DNA from: Perca fluviatilis
Lineage: Eukaryota; Chordata; Actinopteri; Perciformes; Percidae
Direction: 5' to 3'
Assembly (NCBI RefSeq): GCF_010015445.1
Contig: NC_053114.1
Location: forward strand, 23,915,579 to 23,979,578
DNA length: 64,000 nucleotides
Part shown: positions 37,801 through 49,850 of the stretch, one piece after another
How the letters are laid out: every line of letters starts with the position of its first letter
How positions within the stretch are numbered: the stretch's first letter is position 1
Translations under genes and position numbers: made by a program
Notes under the pieces: generated by a model
What the model was told of the DNA's origin: nothing
Databases searched by the model: none
What the model saw: only the letters and a program-made list of their open reading frames with translations

Positions 37801-39640
37801 TGCAGGTCATTGATGTGTTGGAGAATGTCAAAGGAGCAAGGTGTTTGATGTATTCTGGAGACCAACTTCTCAAACCTTAATGGATTTTTCAGCAGGACAG
37901 AGGGCAGTTATTGACAATGAGAGGGGAATATCGAAAGGAAAATATGACCTAGCAAAGACAGCTGCTGTGGAAGTTAGGTTGCAGCTTCATCACTGACACA
38001 GAGATTATCTTTCCCTTACTCTGTGTCTTTGAATAAAAAAGTACGTTGAAAGTGACTTTGCACACTATACAAAGACTGGCTCACATTTTGTTGTTACAAA
38101 CAATGAAACAAATGTTGATACAGTGCCTCCGTCACCTTGCATGATACACAGTGTAACCCTGATTTCTGCAGGTTTCCTTTCCCTGTTAGTAAAGAGCAAA
38201 AGTAGCACATTATACTCCTGAGCTAAAAGTCAACACTTCAGCAACAATAACACTAGGCCTCTCAAAGCCCAATCAAGCAACTTCAGATCGATAGTATCCA
38301 GTGGATGAAAGCTATAGGCGATAGCTTTGTCTCCTGATAAAAAGTAGTCTAGTGAGGTTTTAGGGAAAAAACCATGACTGAGGCAGAAAAACAGATCACA
38401 CTTTTAAGGAAATACTGAAATCGAATGAGACAGCGCTGTCAAAACAACACTGATATGGCTGTCATATTCATGTGTGTGATACTGAGCTGGACAACAAGGG
38501 CTGACCCAACTCCTTCAGGATATTAATGCTTTATTTAGAGACAACTGACTGTACATGTTATACATGCCTGGTCTGTTGTATGGTTACAGTATGGAAAATG
38601 ATTTCCTTGTTCAGTTATCACCCAGAGGCAACTATAAAAAACAATATCTGTGTCGGATTGTCAGATCAAGCTTACAAAATATGATTCAATCCAGTATCAC
38701 GTTCATACATTGTGCCATGATTATCGAATACAAATGTGAACACAAAAGGCCAACTTTGTAGATGAATGTCAAATTGATTATGTAATGTGGATATTTCTTA
38801 AAAGTAACATCATCATCTGATAAGTGATGGTGGGTCACTTTGCAACTCTAAATAAGTTCTGATGGTGTAATCAAGCCTACGAATGAACCAGAAAACCGTG
38901 TCCTCTTGTGATGAACAGTGAACTGTGATTAGTCTATAAACCCTGAGGAAAAAGCAAACACAAAACAGCTGCTGGCAAGCTGAAAACCAGAAGATTAAAG
39001 TCCTTACAGTGAAAACGGTACAGCCAGCAAAGCTGTTCAGTGGAAGCTGATGAAGTACATACTCTGTAGATATTAGGTTACAGCTATTTAAAATTACCTT
39101 ATGAAACGCAACCAGTATGGATTGAAAGGTTCAGCATATTTTCAATCAGTACATGTAGAGGTGAAATGCGTCTGTCAGCTCTAAATGTATCGCTATTGAC
39201 CAGTCTAGCTGGCTGTTACAAAGTTTTTGCCTAGGTTTTACTCTGAATTAAGCTTTATATGGCTGACTGCATCATAAAGCTAGAAAATCATTCAAATACC
39301 ACATACCTCTGCCAAGGCTGCACAATCCTTTAAATTTGTTATTTTATTAGTAGTAGTTTATCTGCATCTGGACCCAGATCTGAGTCAACAAAGACAGGGC
39401 AATCGACAAATAGGTTGATTTCTGCAAATAATCCTGTATGGGAATATGAGAGCTTTGTATAAGAGGGAACTGTAAAAGGGGAAAAAAAAGAAATTATTTC
39501 TATAATATTGTACAGCTCTGTGTTGGTTTGTGCAGCTGAGCTGCAGAGAGACTGAGGTGATGATGTCATCTGGAGATAAATCCTCTACAGAATGGAACAA
39601 CTCGTAGGACAATATGACAGTAGCCATGGTGGTCTTAGTG
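34830..39640. other. No gene seen
   Basis: Long AT-rich stretch, presumably apba2 5' intron or intergenic. Open frames are short and have no recognisable domain or splice context. GATAATG is repeated three times near 36101. Confidence 0.55.
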
Positions 39641-39656
39641 GAATAGGAATATTTCC

Positions 39657-40114
39657 TAGGGCTGGATCTAAATATTCGAAAATTTGTTCAATGGGTAGAT
39701 TTTCGATTTTCAATTCTGGGATTCAACTATTCTGGATTTTCTCTCTTTTTTTACAAACGTGCTTGCAGGCTTAAATTCACTGTGGTGTTTTGTTGGGCTT
39801 AATCTGCTTGTTAAATGTCTGCTAGCCACTTGCTAATTTATGCAGCGCTAGGTCGTCCAGCTCAACCAAGAATGGAGAAATGTTGAGTTACATGGTTATA
39901 CTGTAGCAGCCTGGTGTCGTTTTGATAAATTTGTCCTGCAATAACAAAGCAGTCACTTCATCACTCGCTTCGTCACCTTTTATTTCTCTTTTTTTCCAAA
40001 GCTGCCTTCAAGTGCGGTCGGAAATGTTGGTTTTCCCCCGCCGCTGCCACCGAAGCGTTGAATATTCACCGAAGCTAAATAAAAAAAAAAAAAGGTATAT
40101 TCGCTACAGCCCTA
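39657..40114. mobile_element. hAT-type MITE, eroded target duplication
   Basis: Starts TAGGGCTGGATC and ends CGCTACAGCCCTA. Flanks are ATATTTCC and GTATTTTC, an 8-bp duplication with two changes. Subterminal TATTCG/CGAATA words occur at both ends. No transposase is present. Confidence 0.7.
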
Positions 40115-40171
40115 GTATTTTCTGAGGAGTATTTCTATTCACATAAAAACGATGATCTCTGATAAAGTCCA

Positions 40172-40510
40172 AAATAGTGCTGAAACAGTCGATTAGCTGG
40201 ACAATAGAAAACTAATAGACATTTTTGATAATAATTGTTTTAGTCATGTATCAAGAATAAAATGCCAAACATTTGCTGGTTTTAAAGTCTCAATTGTCCT
40301 CACATTTTGCTTCTTTCTTATGTCATCCTAATTAAACAATGTTTGAGTGTTTGTGTGATTAAACAAGCACTTCAACAATATCTCCTTGGGCTCTGGGATA
40401 TGGTGATAGGCTTTTTGACAATATCAAATTTGCAAAGGGAAAGAATGAACTGAATAATAGTTAACAATCAACATTTTCATCAATAAGAAAAATAGTTATC
40501 AGATGCATCC
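40172..40510. repeat. Diverged copy of a widespread fish repeat
   Basis: The order of GCTGAAACAGTCGATTAGCTG, CTAATAGACATTTTTGATAA, ATGCCAAACATTTGCTGGTT and CTTGGGCTCTGGGATATGGTG matches, by memory, a very common fish element that ends in TTAGTTGCAGCCCTA. This copy has lost that terminus. Confidence 0.55.
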
Positions 40511-42600
40511 ATACAGTAGTTCAAAATCAAAACATTTCGTCAGTTCCTTTGTTTTAAATCTAAAAGACTCTGTAAATAAAACCAGTAAAAAAAAAAAAAA
40601 AAAAAAAATACATTCACACAATTTCTAGCGGATTAACCTACAAGCTCTAAGGTGTAAATTATACCTAGCACCCCCATCTGTAATTCCTCATCATGCCTGT
40701 TTGCTAGTTAACACACAACAGCGTGATTTACAGCCCGTCCTACATGTTAAATCCTGTGTTAAACACAAATTTGCTCGCTCTAATTGCTCACACAAAGTTC
40801 TTCTACAGCAATACGGTTGTTTGTAACAACACTGCAGCACCACTTATCTTACAAAAGCCTCATCGTAAATCATTGTTTCAAATTGCCTTTCTGACAGTTT
40901 TATGCAACATGAAAATCAACACCCACCCTGTAGCCCTATATATGGGTTTCATTATCTCGGAATCTTTTGTTTTTGCCAAAGGGCATAATAGTCTGTTATT
41001 GTACCAACGCCCACACTGATGTTATGAACAGAGTAGAGAACGTAAATGTTTGGTATGTGAAATCCATAGCTTACAGAGCAAAGCTTTTAAGAAGATATTA
41101 TACATATTATATAATAACCAATTTCCCTGTGGCACTGCCATCCACAATGCTAAGGCAGCTGAATTGTTTAGCCGAACCTTGTAACAAATGCGTTTAGATC
41201 AAAATCAAAATTTAATTCAATAATTTGCCTTACAGTTATTATCTTTCATAATTTGTGCAGCAGAGCTGGAGGAGGTTGCCCTATTTGGTTTCCTCCTCTG
41301 GAGTCCAATTTAGTATCCTCCGGCTGCAGCACGGATTAGGTCCCAGCAGGCTGCAGGGAGAGGGTTTGTCCTTCAGTGCAGGTGCTATGCAGAAAACTAT
41401 CCCAGGCTACGGAGGTGGTGAGACAAAGCAGGGGAGTGAAAGAGGACAGCACTGAGGAAGTGAGCACAGACCTCGAGGAAAAGGTTGGAAATTAAAGCTT
41501 AGCATCCCCACAACACAAGAGGCTGGGTCCATCCTCCAAGGCATTATAGGTTTCCATCATGGCTCTCCAGGGGCCCCTTACTTTTTCTAATAGCCATGCA
41601 TTACTCTCATCTATAGCACTGGTCATCACCCTCTTCATCAGCTGCAACACAACCATTTTTCTCCCTCTCTGTCTGTCTGTTCTCTAGTCCCCACTATACA
41701 AGCCCTTTCTTCCATCTGTATTCTGTCCCACTGTTTAACTCTTTGTTTGCATCAGTTTTACAGAAATGTTTACACATTTCATCAGCTTACCTCTTGGTGT
41801 CACACAACACTAAATGTCTCTGTCTAAACACTAGTAACAATACACACATTCAGATTAGAATACCAATTATAAAAAGGCTATGATGTGAGTGATTGTGTCT
41901 TTTATTGGCTACATGGTTTGTGATTGCTAATGTTTTAATCAGATGTACATATGTTTTCCACCTCTATCTAGGCAACCTACTATCCAAATGTTAACTTATA
42001 TAATTTTAGTGGAATAGAAAATTGATAGTTTGTTCTATTAGCTATATTGGATCTAATTAACATAGATCAGTGAAGCAGCCTGATGTTGAATTATTTGAAA
42101 TATGGCCAAATATTGAATTAAAGTGTTAAAGATTTAACTTTTAATGTAACACAGCAAAACCTATAAGGCTAGCTCCACTGTTATTAACCAAATGCAGCAT
42201 GTAGGCCTACTGTATAGTATATTCCACTGTGGCATCCACTCCTGTAAACGCCAGACAGCCCAAAAATATCATACAAGTGGACGATGGCTACTAATATACA
42301 TTCTGCATGACTGGATGAGGACAGAAGCTAAAAGGACATAAAATTGCAAACACAGACCTTGTGAGTCGGTCTCCTGCTCCCTCTGAACAATGAACAGCCA
42401 AACACAACGCCTGTCAGCAACTGTCCTCCCCTGTGGCCGGAACTGGCACAGCGTGGTACACAGCAGGCACTAAATAACACAATTACTCCACCAAATATAA
42501 GATTCGAGATACTTACAAGCATTACACAACGTTTAGCCCTCAAGCAACTTGTATTTTCAGAGGCTAATGTGGTGGACTTTGATGCAGAGTGTAGTGTACC
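40511..42600. other. No gene seen
   Basis: AT-rich with a short A-run near 40587. A lone donor-like GAG|GTAAGC on the minus strand near 41791 has no supporting exon. Confidence 0.55.
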
Positions 42601-42607
42601 TAAAAAA

Positions 42608-42683
42608 CTTCTCAAAAAAAAACACCCAAAAAAACAAAAAGGGGGAAAAAAAAAAAAAGGGGATAAAAAAAAAAAAAGGGGGG

Positions 42684-42714
<31 letters not shown>
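42608..42714. repeat. Poly(A) tract with graded G blocks
   Basis: Long A runs are broken by CCC, then GGGGG, GGGG and GGGGGG blocks, ending in about 37 A. This could be slippage or homopolymer error rather than true sequence. Confidence 0.9.
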
Positions 42715-42715
<1 letters not shown>

Positions 42716-43221
42716 GGGTTGAATTTGTCATTCCCACAAAGAGAACTCTGCACATGCCTGAGGTGTCGTTTAATAAAACGATGCAGGAAAGAAATCGGAC
42801 TATTAAGGACATCTAAAAATGAATGACCTTCCCCATCTCATGAGACACTAAAGGCCTATAGCAATATAACTACAATCGATAATTTTAGGCGTATAGACAA
42901 GGCTGCGCATGGATGAATCACCGATAATTGTAGCAATAGGTGTGTACAGACCTAACAGCTCTTATATTTTAACTGGAGTTTCACAGGAATTCACACTGCC
43001 TAAATTAGGCTATATGCCACACTTTCAAAGCAAGAAACGTTTTCGGTCAAAAGCTCATCGCCCTGTTAACACTGATGCGGATGAGAAATCTACAGGCTGA
43101 GCAGATCAGCATCCACCCACCGCTCCTCCGGATGCCTTGGAGGAAGACTATAGCCTCGCTGACAGAGCGGGGTTCATCGAGGTTTAAGGATTATTAATAA
43201 AAAAAAAAATATATGTCTTAC

Positions 43222-43500
43222 CTGGAGAATATCATATGCTGATCAAGTCACCTCCTTTTGGGATTTGTGAGGGATGGTGGTGGCTGGTCGCGCATTACTC
43301 AGTGTGTGTTTCACCGACAGAAAGCGTACGGAGAACAGTGCCCGACAGCGGCGCCCCGGAACGAGTATAAAATAAAACGAGCCCACTGCAGTTGTCTGGT
43401 CGGTGAATTCAACGCCTGTACAAGAGCCAGCTACCCCACCCAAGCAGCGCAAGCTCGACCGTTACTTTGACAGAGTAATCAGTTAGCTACCTCATCTATT
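43222..43500 (-). other. Candidate first (leader) exon, perhaps of apba2
   Basis: This CpG-containing block (GCGCC, CGACCGT and CGTACG on one side or the other) contrasts with AT-rich flanks. On the minus strand it ends in CTCCAG|GTAAGACAT, a perfect donor. Open frames are short and stop before the donor, so it would be untranslated. The only minus-strand gene to its 3' side with a free acceptor is the apba2-like exon about 42 kb away; long 5' introns are usual in that gene. The 5' limit is not visible. An unrelated transcript is the alternative. Confidence 0.4.
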
Positions 43501-45485
43501 TCACCTTACAGAAAATATAACGGGGACCATTGTTCTATAATAAATAAATTATAATTTCGAAACAAGCTATTGTGCTTTTATTTGCTGCACTTAATGTTAT
43601 TTTACACTATAAATCAACATATGACTTAGTATCACCATATAAAAGCCTGGTTTTAATTGTGTTAAATGTTACTTCTGCATAAATGTTTAGATTATAGACT
43701 TTATAATATTAATAATATAGCTAGCTAGATACGTTAGCATTAGCTTAATTGCTATAACGTTGACGCCATGCATTTAAGATATGCTAACTACAAGCCAAAC
43801 TTTGAGAAATACCGCAAGGTATTTTACAAAACTCACGGCTTTGTAAAAAAAAACAGTTCTAGAGTCCCCAAAGACTAAAAAAATAATAATTTATTTTTAC
43901 TAAGCAATCTCGCCACTTAGCTAAGGTTAGTCTATACATCCCATAGATATATGTATACATCCCATAGACATATACATGTATACATCCAAGCACTTAGCTA
44001 CACTAGCTAGCTAAGCAAAGATGGCAGCCGGAAGTGACTCATCTCCAAATACTTAACAAGAAAAACATTAATAGAACATATAACTATGTCACTTCCTGCT
44101 ACCATCTTGGCCTGAAAAAAGTGGTCTAACTTGTGACATGGGTTAAAAGGTGGGATGTTTTTTAAATAGGCTAAAGCCCCACATCAGCCATTCTCCATTC
44201 CACTGTCTATGATCCAACACAGGTGTTTTCACTTTGCCTATTTGCCTGATTAGAACAATTCTCAGGACTTTGCTGTGAACCCAGTGTAAACAGACTGTGC
44301 TTGACTGACATCTTGATCATTGCTGTAACCTTGAAAGTATTTGAAGAATCTGGATGTCTTTAAACCATGTAGCAAGTTTTGTTTAAATCATCTGTAGGAA
44401 TGTTTAAAGGGTCAGTTCACTAAAAGCTACCAACCACCTCTAGTGTTATCTATGCAGCAGACTGTGAGATATCTAGCTCACATTTCACATTAGAGGTAAA
44501 TGGAATTTAATTTATGGTGCTCAACGTGCTGAAATATTACATTTTAAAGTGCAGTGTGATATGTGTTTTGAAGGTTAATTGTTATCACATTCATTATATA
44601 TGTTACAAACTGTATGAACCATAATGGATCATCCTTGGGCTTTATTGTGTTATCCATGAGATGAAAATGTTGCTTTGATTTTCATTTAAATTAAAGTAAG
44701 CCCATTAGTTAAATCACAAGGACAATTCTCTCTAAAGCACTTAAGCCTCAGATTTTAGGGACAAAAGGACAGCATTGCCACTTTGTGGCTATGTCTTAAC
44801 ATTACATCTGAATTAAGCACCAATAGCACAATCACAGATGGACAGGGATGAAATCTGACACATTCAATTCACAAATGCCTCAGAGAACCAGACATAATCC
44901 CTTTGTAAGGCGACATTAAAGAATTAGTTCTCACTCATTTTCAAAAAATAGCAATTTATGACCTGTCAATCAAGTCATGTGTGCTAAAATGTACAGAACA
45001 TAGCTTTTTCATTGCAGAAAAGTTAAAATTACTAGAACAAAAAAGGATAGCAGCCAATTGTATTAGTGATACACAGCCCATCATTTGACAACATATTGAG
45101 GGCATTATGTATGTGTCTATAATCCGCGGTTTGCTCAAAAATATGATCATTGACAATTATGTTCTAATTATCATTTAATGATTTTGTTGTTTTATCACTG
45201 TCCAATGTCAAAGAATGTTGTCACTGCTGCATTATGTTTGTTGAGTCATCATTCAGTAACTTTTTGGTCTTTTTGCCTTCTTTCAGTAGGCTAATGATGG
45301 CTGGTTCAAAAGGCAGGAGAAGCCAAAAGTGCATGGCTCAGAAGTGTATGGTAACAACAAACACAACAGAACAGTAAACAGGGTAAAATTAGGCTACGTG
45401 ACCAAACAAAACGTCTATTGTAAATGTGTGTTTACAATATACAGTGTAAAACACTGTCTACTGTAGCTGTATTGTCAATAACTCA
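43501..45485. other. Spacer between saa and the candidate leader exon; no gene seen
   Basis: AT-rich sequence with a short TACATCCCATAGA duplication near 43935-43985. No exon or complete transposon is recognised. Confidence 0.55.
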
Positions 45486-45510
45486 AACAGTATATATTTC
45501 TTTTAGTAGT

Positions 45511-45516
45511 TTTATT
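45511..45516 (-). terminator. saa poly(A) signal AATAAA
   Basis: AATAAA on the minus strand lies 24 bases after the saa stop codon. This implies a very short 3' untranslated region, with cleavage expected near 45490-45500. Confidence 0.75.
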
Positions 45517-45539
45517 ATCAGTGGTTGATGGCTTTCATA

Positions 45540-46374
45540 CTAATATTTTCCAGGAAGTCCTGGTGGCCTGTAATCGTTGGGATCTCCTCCGCTGCGCCCA
45601 TGCTCATTTGCCTTCTGATCAGCAGCAGAGTCCTCAGCACCATGACCAGTTCTTTCCTGCACCCACTCTCTGGCATTACTGGAATGAGAAAATACACAAT
45701 CAATATCAGCAGATGACAAAACCCAAAGGCCCAAGACCAGAAACCCTTAAGATTAGAGGGGCACAATATATAAAATAAATGATTAATACATGAAGGATGC
45801 AAAACAATTTCAGTAAAAGCAAGACCTCCAAAAATAAATGTAATTCACATTTTGATTTTTCAATTTGTATGTCCATGTCCAAATTTCTCTTAGATCCATC
45901 TGCAGCTTTATTAACAATAATAATTTCTTGTTGAGAAAAAAATAACTAATATTCAACAGCCAACAATGTAAATGCAGATAATGCATTCCTACTCTTTGCT
46001 TCTCACCTGATAACCTCAGCTGCCCATCTTCCCCCTGCTCCTCTGCTGGCAGCATCACTGTTTCCTCTGGCATGAAAGTATTTGTCTGAGTCTTTCCAGT
46101 TGGCCTCCCTCATATCACTGTATCCTCGCCACATATCACCAGCTCCTGATCAGGACAACAGACAGGATTTAGTCAAATTTATAAGAGAATTTAGATAAAA
46201 CAAGCAAACATGTCATTGCCATATATAACACACAGTAATCCTGGATATATGACTTATTGAGATATTAAAAAGCTCATGTTTCTTACCTTGAAAGGCTTCA
46301 CGAGGAAAGTTGTACCACTGGGCATTGGTTTCCACAATTAGAATCAGAACAATTCCTGCTAGAAGCAACTTCAT
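45540..46374 (-). CDS. saa: Serum amyloid A, complete three-coding-exon gene
   Basis: SAA is a secreted acute-phase apolipoprotein that binds HDL and retinol and is induced by cytokines. Coding exons are 46287-46374, 46007-46145 and 45540-45678 (366 bp, 121 codons plus stop, the usual family size). Donors are CAAG|GTAAGA (phase 1) and ATCAG|GTGAGA (phase 2); acceptors are CTGATCAG and CATTCCAG. Residues 1-18 form a signal peptide ([17 protein letters not shown]). The mature protein begins [11 protein letters not shown], continues with [37 protein letters not shown] and [17 protein letters not shown], and ends [10 protein letters not shown], all landmarks of SAA. The start lies 12 bases after a leader-exon acceptor. 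Recognition is confident. Confidence 0.96.
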
Positions 46375-46527
46375 GGTTACAGATGTCTAAAAGAAAAACA
46401 AAATAAATTACATATAGTTCATCATTAAACACAAAATTATATACATACTTTTCAGGTCTTCCAAACTTACTTTAAAGTTACTTCAGAGTATAGAATAAGT
46501 CTTAAAAGATTGTGGAGTATCTTATCA
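46375..46527 (-). other. saa 5' untranslated exons and leader intron
   Basis: The coding start exon extends upstream to 46386, after an acceptor TTTTTCTTTTAG. A donor AAA|GTAAGT at 46470 ends a short leader exon (about 46471-46527), with the 5' end about 27-30 bases after the TATA box. A non-coding first exon is typical of vertebrate SAA genes. The donor has A at -1, so it is slightly weak. Confidence 0.65.
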
Positions 46528-46553
46528 GTGAGGACTCTAAAGATTTGACTCTA

Positions 46554-46559
46554 CTTATA
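46554..46559 (-). promoter_or_regulatory. saa TATA box
   Basis: TATAAG on the minus strand (context AATATAAGTAGA), about 180 bases upstream of the start codon and well placed for the leader exon. Confidence 0.75.
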
Positions 46560-46576
46560 TTCTGCTGGGATGTAGG

Positions 46577-46586
46577 ATTTCTCAAT
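46577..46586 (-). promoter_or_regulatory. C/EBP-like site of saa
   Basis: ATTGAGAAAT on the minus strand fits the loose C/EBP pattern (T(T/G)NNGNAA(T/G)). It is 18 bases above the TATA box. C/EBP-beta drives SAA in liver acute-phase response in mammals; its use here is inferred. Confidence 0.55.
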
Positions 46587-46589
46587 GAC

Positions 46590-46599
46590 GGAAATTCCC
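46590..46599 (-). promoter_or_regulatory. NF-kB site of saa
   Basis: GGGAATTTCC is a perfect NF-kB consensus (GGGRNNYYCC), 4 bases above the C/EBP-like site. Such paired NF-kB and C/EBP sites are the known control module of mammalian SAA promoters. It sits in a near-palindrome GACGGAAATTCCCGTC. Confidence 0.7.
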
Positions 46600-46609
46600 G
46601 TCCATTTGA

Positions 46610-48212
46610 GGGACGGTTACAGATCAGAAATGTCAGGCAAAGACACTGAGGATATTCCCTAGTTGTGCAACTGCACAGCAAAGGCCTCCTACTTCATACA
46701 ATGATTGTTTCTCTTAAGATGTAGTTTCTTTTTGCTGTGAAATATTTGTGCTGTGCTGTACCTCCAAAGCAATAGGTGGCAGTAGTAAGCTCCAGAATAG
46801 TAGTAATAGTAATAGTAAGGACCAGAATTATATCATAGGTCCTGGAAATAAGGGCTGGTGCAGCTACAGCACAAAAGGAGGAGAAAAAAAACGAATATAT
46901 AGAAAAACAAAATCAATCAGTAGTAACACCTTCGAAACTTTAGAAACTAGACACATTTTTGCTGTGATGTTGTTCTGATGATAATAATAATAATAATGTT
47001 AGCATGGAAAGATATGATATTTTAGGATTGTACATTTCCCTTATTTCTTACACAGGACAGAATCAGACACACAACACAGCTTTAATTTGAATGTATTTAA
47101 CCATCAACATTTTGCTAAACATTTGACAACACAGAAATAATTGATTGGTGTGTGAATTCATCAATATAAGCTCATTTTTGTTAAGATACAAATGTGTAAC
47201 TGATGTTTTTCTTTGTGTTACTGATTTGTTTTTTCTCATGAGACTTAACAAGGCTTAATGCAAACAATTTATTGTTATTTATGGATTGTTTTGCTTGCTA
47301 CATATCATGAGCTCCTGATCAAAACGTCATTGGTGTTTTGTTTAATCATCATTTATACTTAAAAAAAAAAACTTAACCATAAAATCAGTTTTTACAAACC
47401 CACACTTTGCTGTTTATTGATTAGAGTGAATATGTTCATTAATTTATGGTGAACCCATCCTAATAGCAAAATGATGATAAATAGTTTTAGATTTCTTTAT
47501 TCTTTTAATTTGATATTGAAGCTTTGTTATTTCCAGTGTTGGTGAAATCTAAACAGAACTGTTACAAAAAAGGTAAATATGTTTCTTGAGATAACGAAAA
47601 GAACACGGCAAGCTATCATAGCCTGTTTGTTTTATAAAGGATCGATGCTCTGTGGAAAACCCAGACATTGGCCACTAAACAGAAAAGTTCAAATTTCTCT
47701 GGAGCCTTATCTTAGTATATTGGCCTTTTGTCAAAGAGGTGATGTCAGACTGTTATTTCGTCCTTTGATGACTGCAGCAACAACAACAAAAAGTAATTCA
47801 AAATCAACTTTGCTCATTCTACATATTTTACTTCAATGAAGACCTTTATTGTCCCTGGGTAAAAAAAAAAAAAAAACGTTAAACAGTGAACATATATGAA
47901 TACCATGTACACAAACATATTTAGACATATACAGTATATGACAACATCACACACAAGTGCTATAATAGCAACAAGTCTTCTAAACCATACGACGGTTGTC
48001 TCTTAAGGTTTCTTGAGCAGCTAAATGGTGTGAGGGTCAAAGTAGTGCATCCTAGATATATTGTGCATGTCCTTCAGTCTTCTACAGGCCTTCGATCCCT
48101 TCATTTCATTGAAAAATCAATGTTGATATCATATGTTGTTCTTGTAAAGAAGGGTCAGTGGCATATTTTGTTTAGCAACTCTGAATAAACAAGTCTCGTG
48201 GCAGAGTGCACA
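46610..48212. other. Upstream of saa; no gene seen
   Basis: Contains short AGTAAT and ATAATA runs and an A-run near 47862. TTTATTGTCCCTGGGT near 47847 may be a trace of a common fish repeat but is too short to support. No second saa copy is visible. Confidence 0.5.
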
Positions 48213-49351
48213 TTAAAGGTCCAATATGTAACACTGACAGCTAGCGTTTAAAATGGTTACTGCAGTCCAAAAATACTGGAGTGAGTCGTCTCATCTGGCC
48301 CCTCCTCCCCAGACCCGAAGTTCATGGGGGTTGCCAGGTTGCGAAACCTGAACCCAATGTCCCACAGTGTCAATGTTAGCTAGATGCTAGTCCCTCATTG
48401 CCAGACATTACTCCACAGCACAGCGGAGTTGCTAGATGCTGCTATGTTTACGGTTATAAAAGCCCGTGCTCTCGCGGAGCTCTGTACGCAGCTGACAGTC
48501 ACTTTTTAACAGCTAACCGTAACAACAACGACCGCTAAAAAGACCATGACCTTGCTGAGCTTTGTGCTGACTGACATCCACCCATTCTCGGCTTACCGTC
48601 ACTGCAACAGCCGCTAAAAAAAGCCAGCATGCAGTCCTCTGTACCCATGTCACAATAACCTAACCGTCTGTCGGTTAGGGGTTTACCTAACCGTCTGTCG
48701 GTTAGGGGTTTACCTAACCGACACCTTGCGTAAGCATGGACGCCTGGCCAATGAATGCTATTGAAGGGCTGGTCTTGGCGTGGCCATAGTGGGATTCATA
48801 ATATCACTGCCTGGTCCTCTGGTAACGTTAGCAGTTAGCTAACTAACTCAAGTACTCTACATGATTTAATGGGAGCACATCAATGTTGAAATGACTGAAA
48901 ATGCCCATATCCTACTACGTTAGCCGTGATATAGATTATGGAAGTTTACCTGTTTAGGAGGAAATTAGCCAATTCAGTGTCCTTTTGAGATCTAAGCTGT
49001 CTCCATCTTTTAAATGCATCTCCAATATTTACCTGTGTAGAATTAATCTATCTCTGGTAATCCAGTTTGTTTGGCCGCTGCTACTATCGCTGCAGCCCAC
49101 TGTTTTTGTGCGTTTGCGTTTCATGTCTGGCAACTCAGGTGTCAAAATGGGCAGTTTACAGCAACACACAGGCCAAACTAAAAACAGATATTCCGTCCGG
49201 AAAGGAAATTTCAAAAGAGAAAATACTGGCTTTAGCATTGTTGTCAGAGAAGATAGTATTTCAACTTAGCATGTTTCCTTAATATCTGATGAGATATTGT
49301 GGTCATTTTTTGATTGAAATAAAGTAAATATATTACATATTGGACCTTTAA
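48213..49351. mobile_element. TTAA-flanked non-autonomous DNA element
   Basis: Ends TTAAAGGTCCAATATGTAA and TTACATATTGGACCTTTAA are perfect inverses over 19 bp including TTAA. The GC-richer 1.1-kb body includes a 27-bp tandem palindromic repeat and GTAACGTTAGC. No transposase frame was found. The family (piggyBac- or Kolobok-like) is inferred only from TTAA. Confidence 0.75.
48659..48720. repeat. 27-bp tandem repeat of a small palindrome
   Basis: CCTAACCGTCTGTCGGTTAGG occurs twice in a 27-bp period and starts a third time. Each copy is a hairpin with 8-bp arms CCTAACCG/CGGTTAGG. Confidence 0.9.
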
Positions 49352-49850
49352 TATCCATTATGACCCTTTACTAACCCACTAAAACTGCAGCTTGATTGAC
49401 AGCACTGACCTGTCTGTACTCTCCAAGCCTCTTATCACACCCTCAATGACACTGCTCTTTGTGCAGCTGTGATGTTGAATCTGCTCCCTGAGCTTTTAAA
49501 CAGTGATTTTCTTTTCATCCGACATGCTCCGCTCGATAGTTGAAATACCTCTGCATTTGCATTATTTTTCGTTCCCACAATTTCCCTAACCACAAACCAT
49601 TTTGGTGACCTAGAAGAAAGATTTTATGTTAGAGGGGAGATTTTGCAGATTCTACCAAACTTAAGGAAACCAGTATTATAAAGCACATCTCTGCAGTGAA
49701 ACAGTGGACATTAGTGTAAATGTCCTCTCAAATTAGACATATTTCAGATCATATATCACACATGTCCCACATACCGTATTTGCATTTTGACGTTTTGTGA
49801 AACTTGACAGACTCCAAAAAGACTTATGTAAAGGTGGCAGGGTAAATACT

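Noticed and set aside
41770..41800. Donor-like GAG|GTAAGC on the minus strand
   Set aside because: Upstream sequence is AT-rich with no open block or acceptor; single splice-like words occur by chance.
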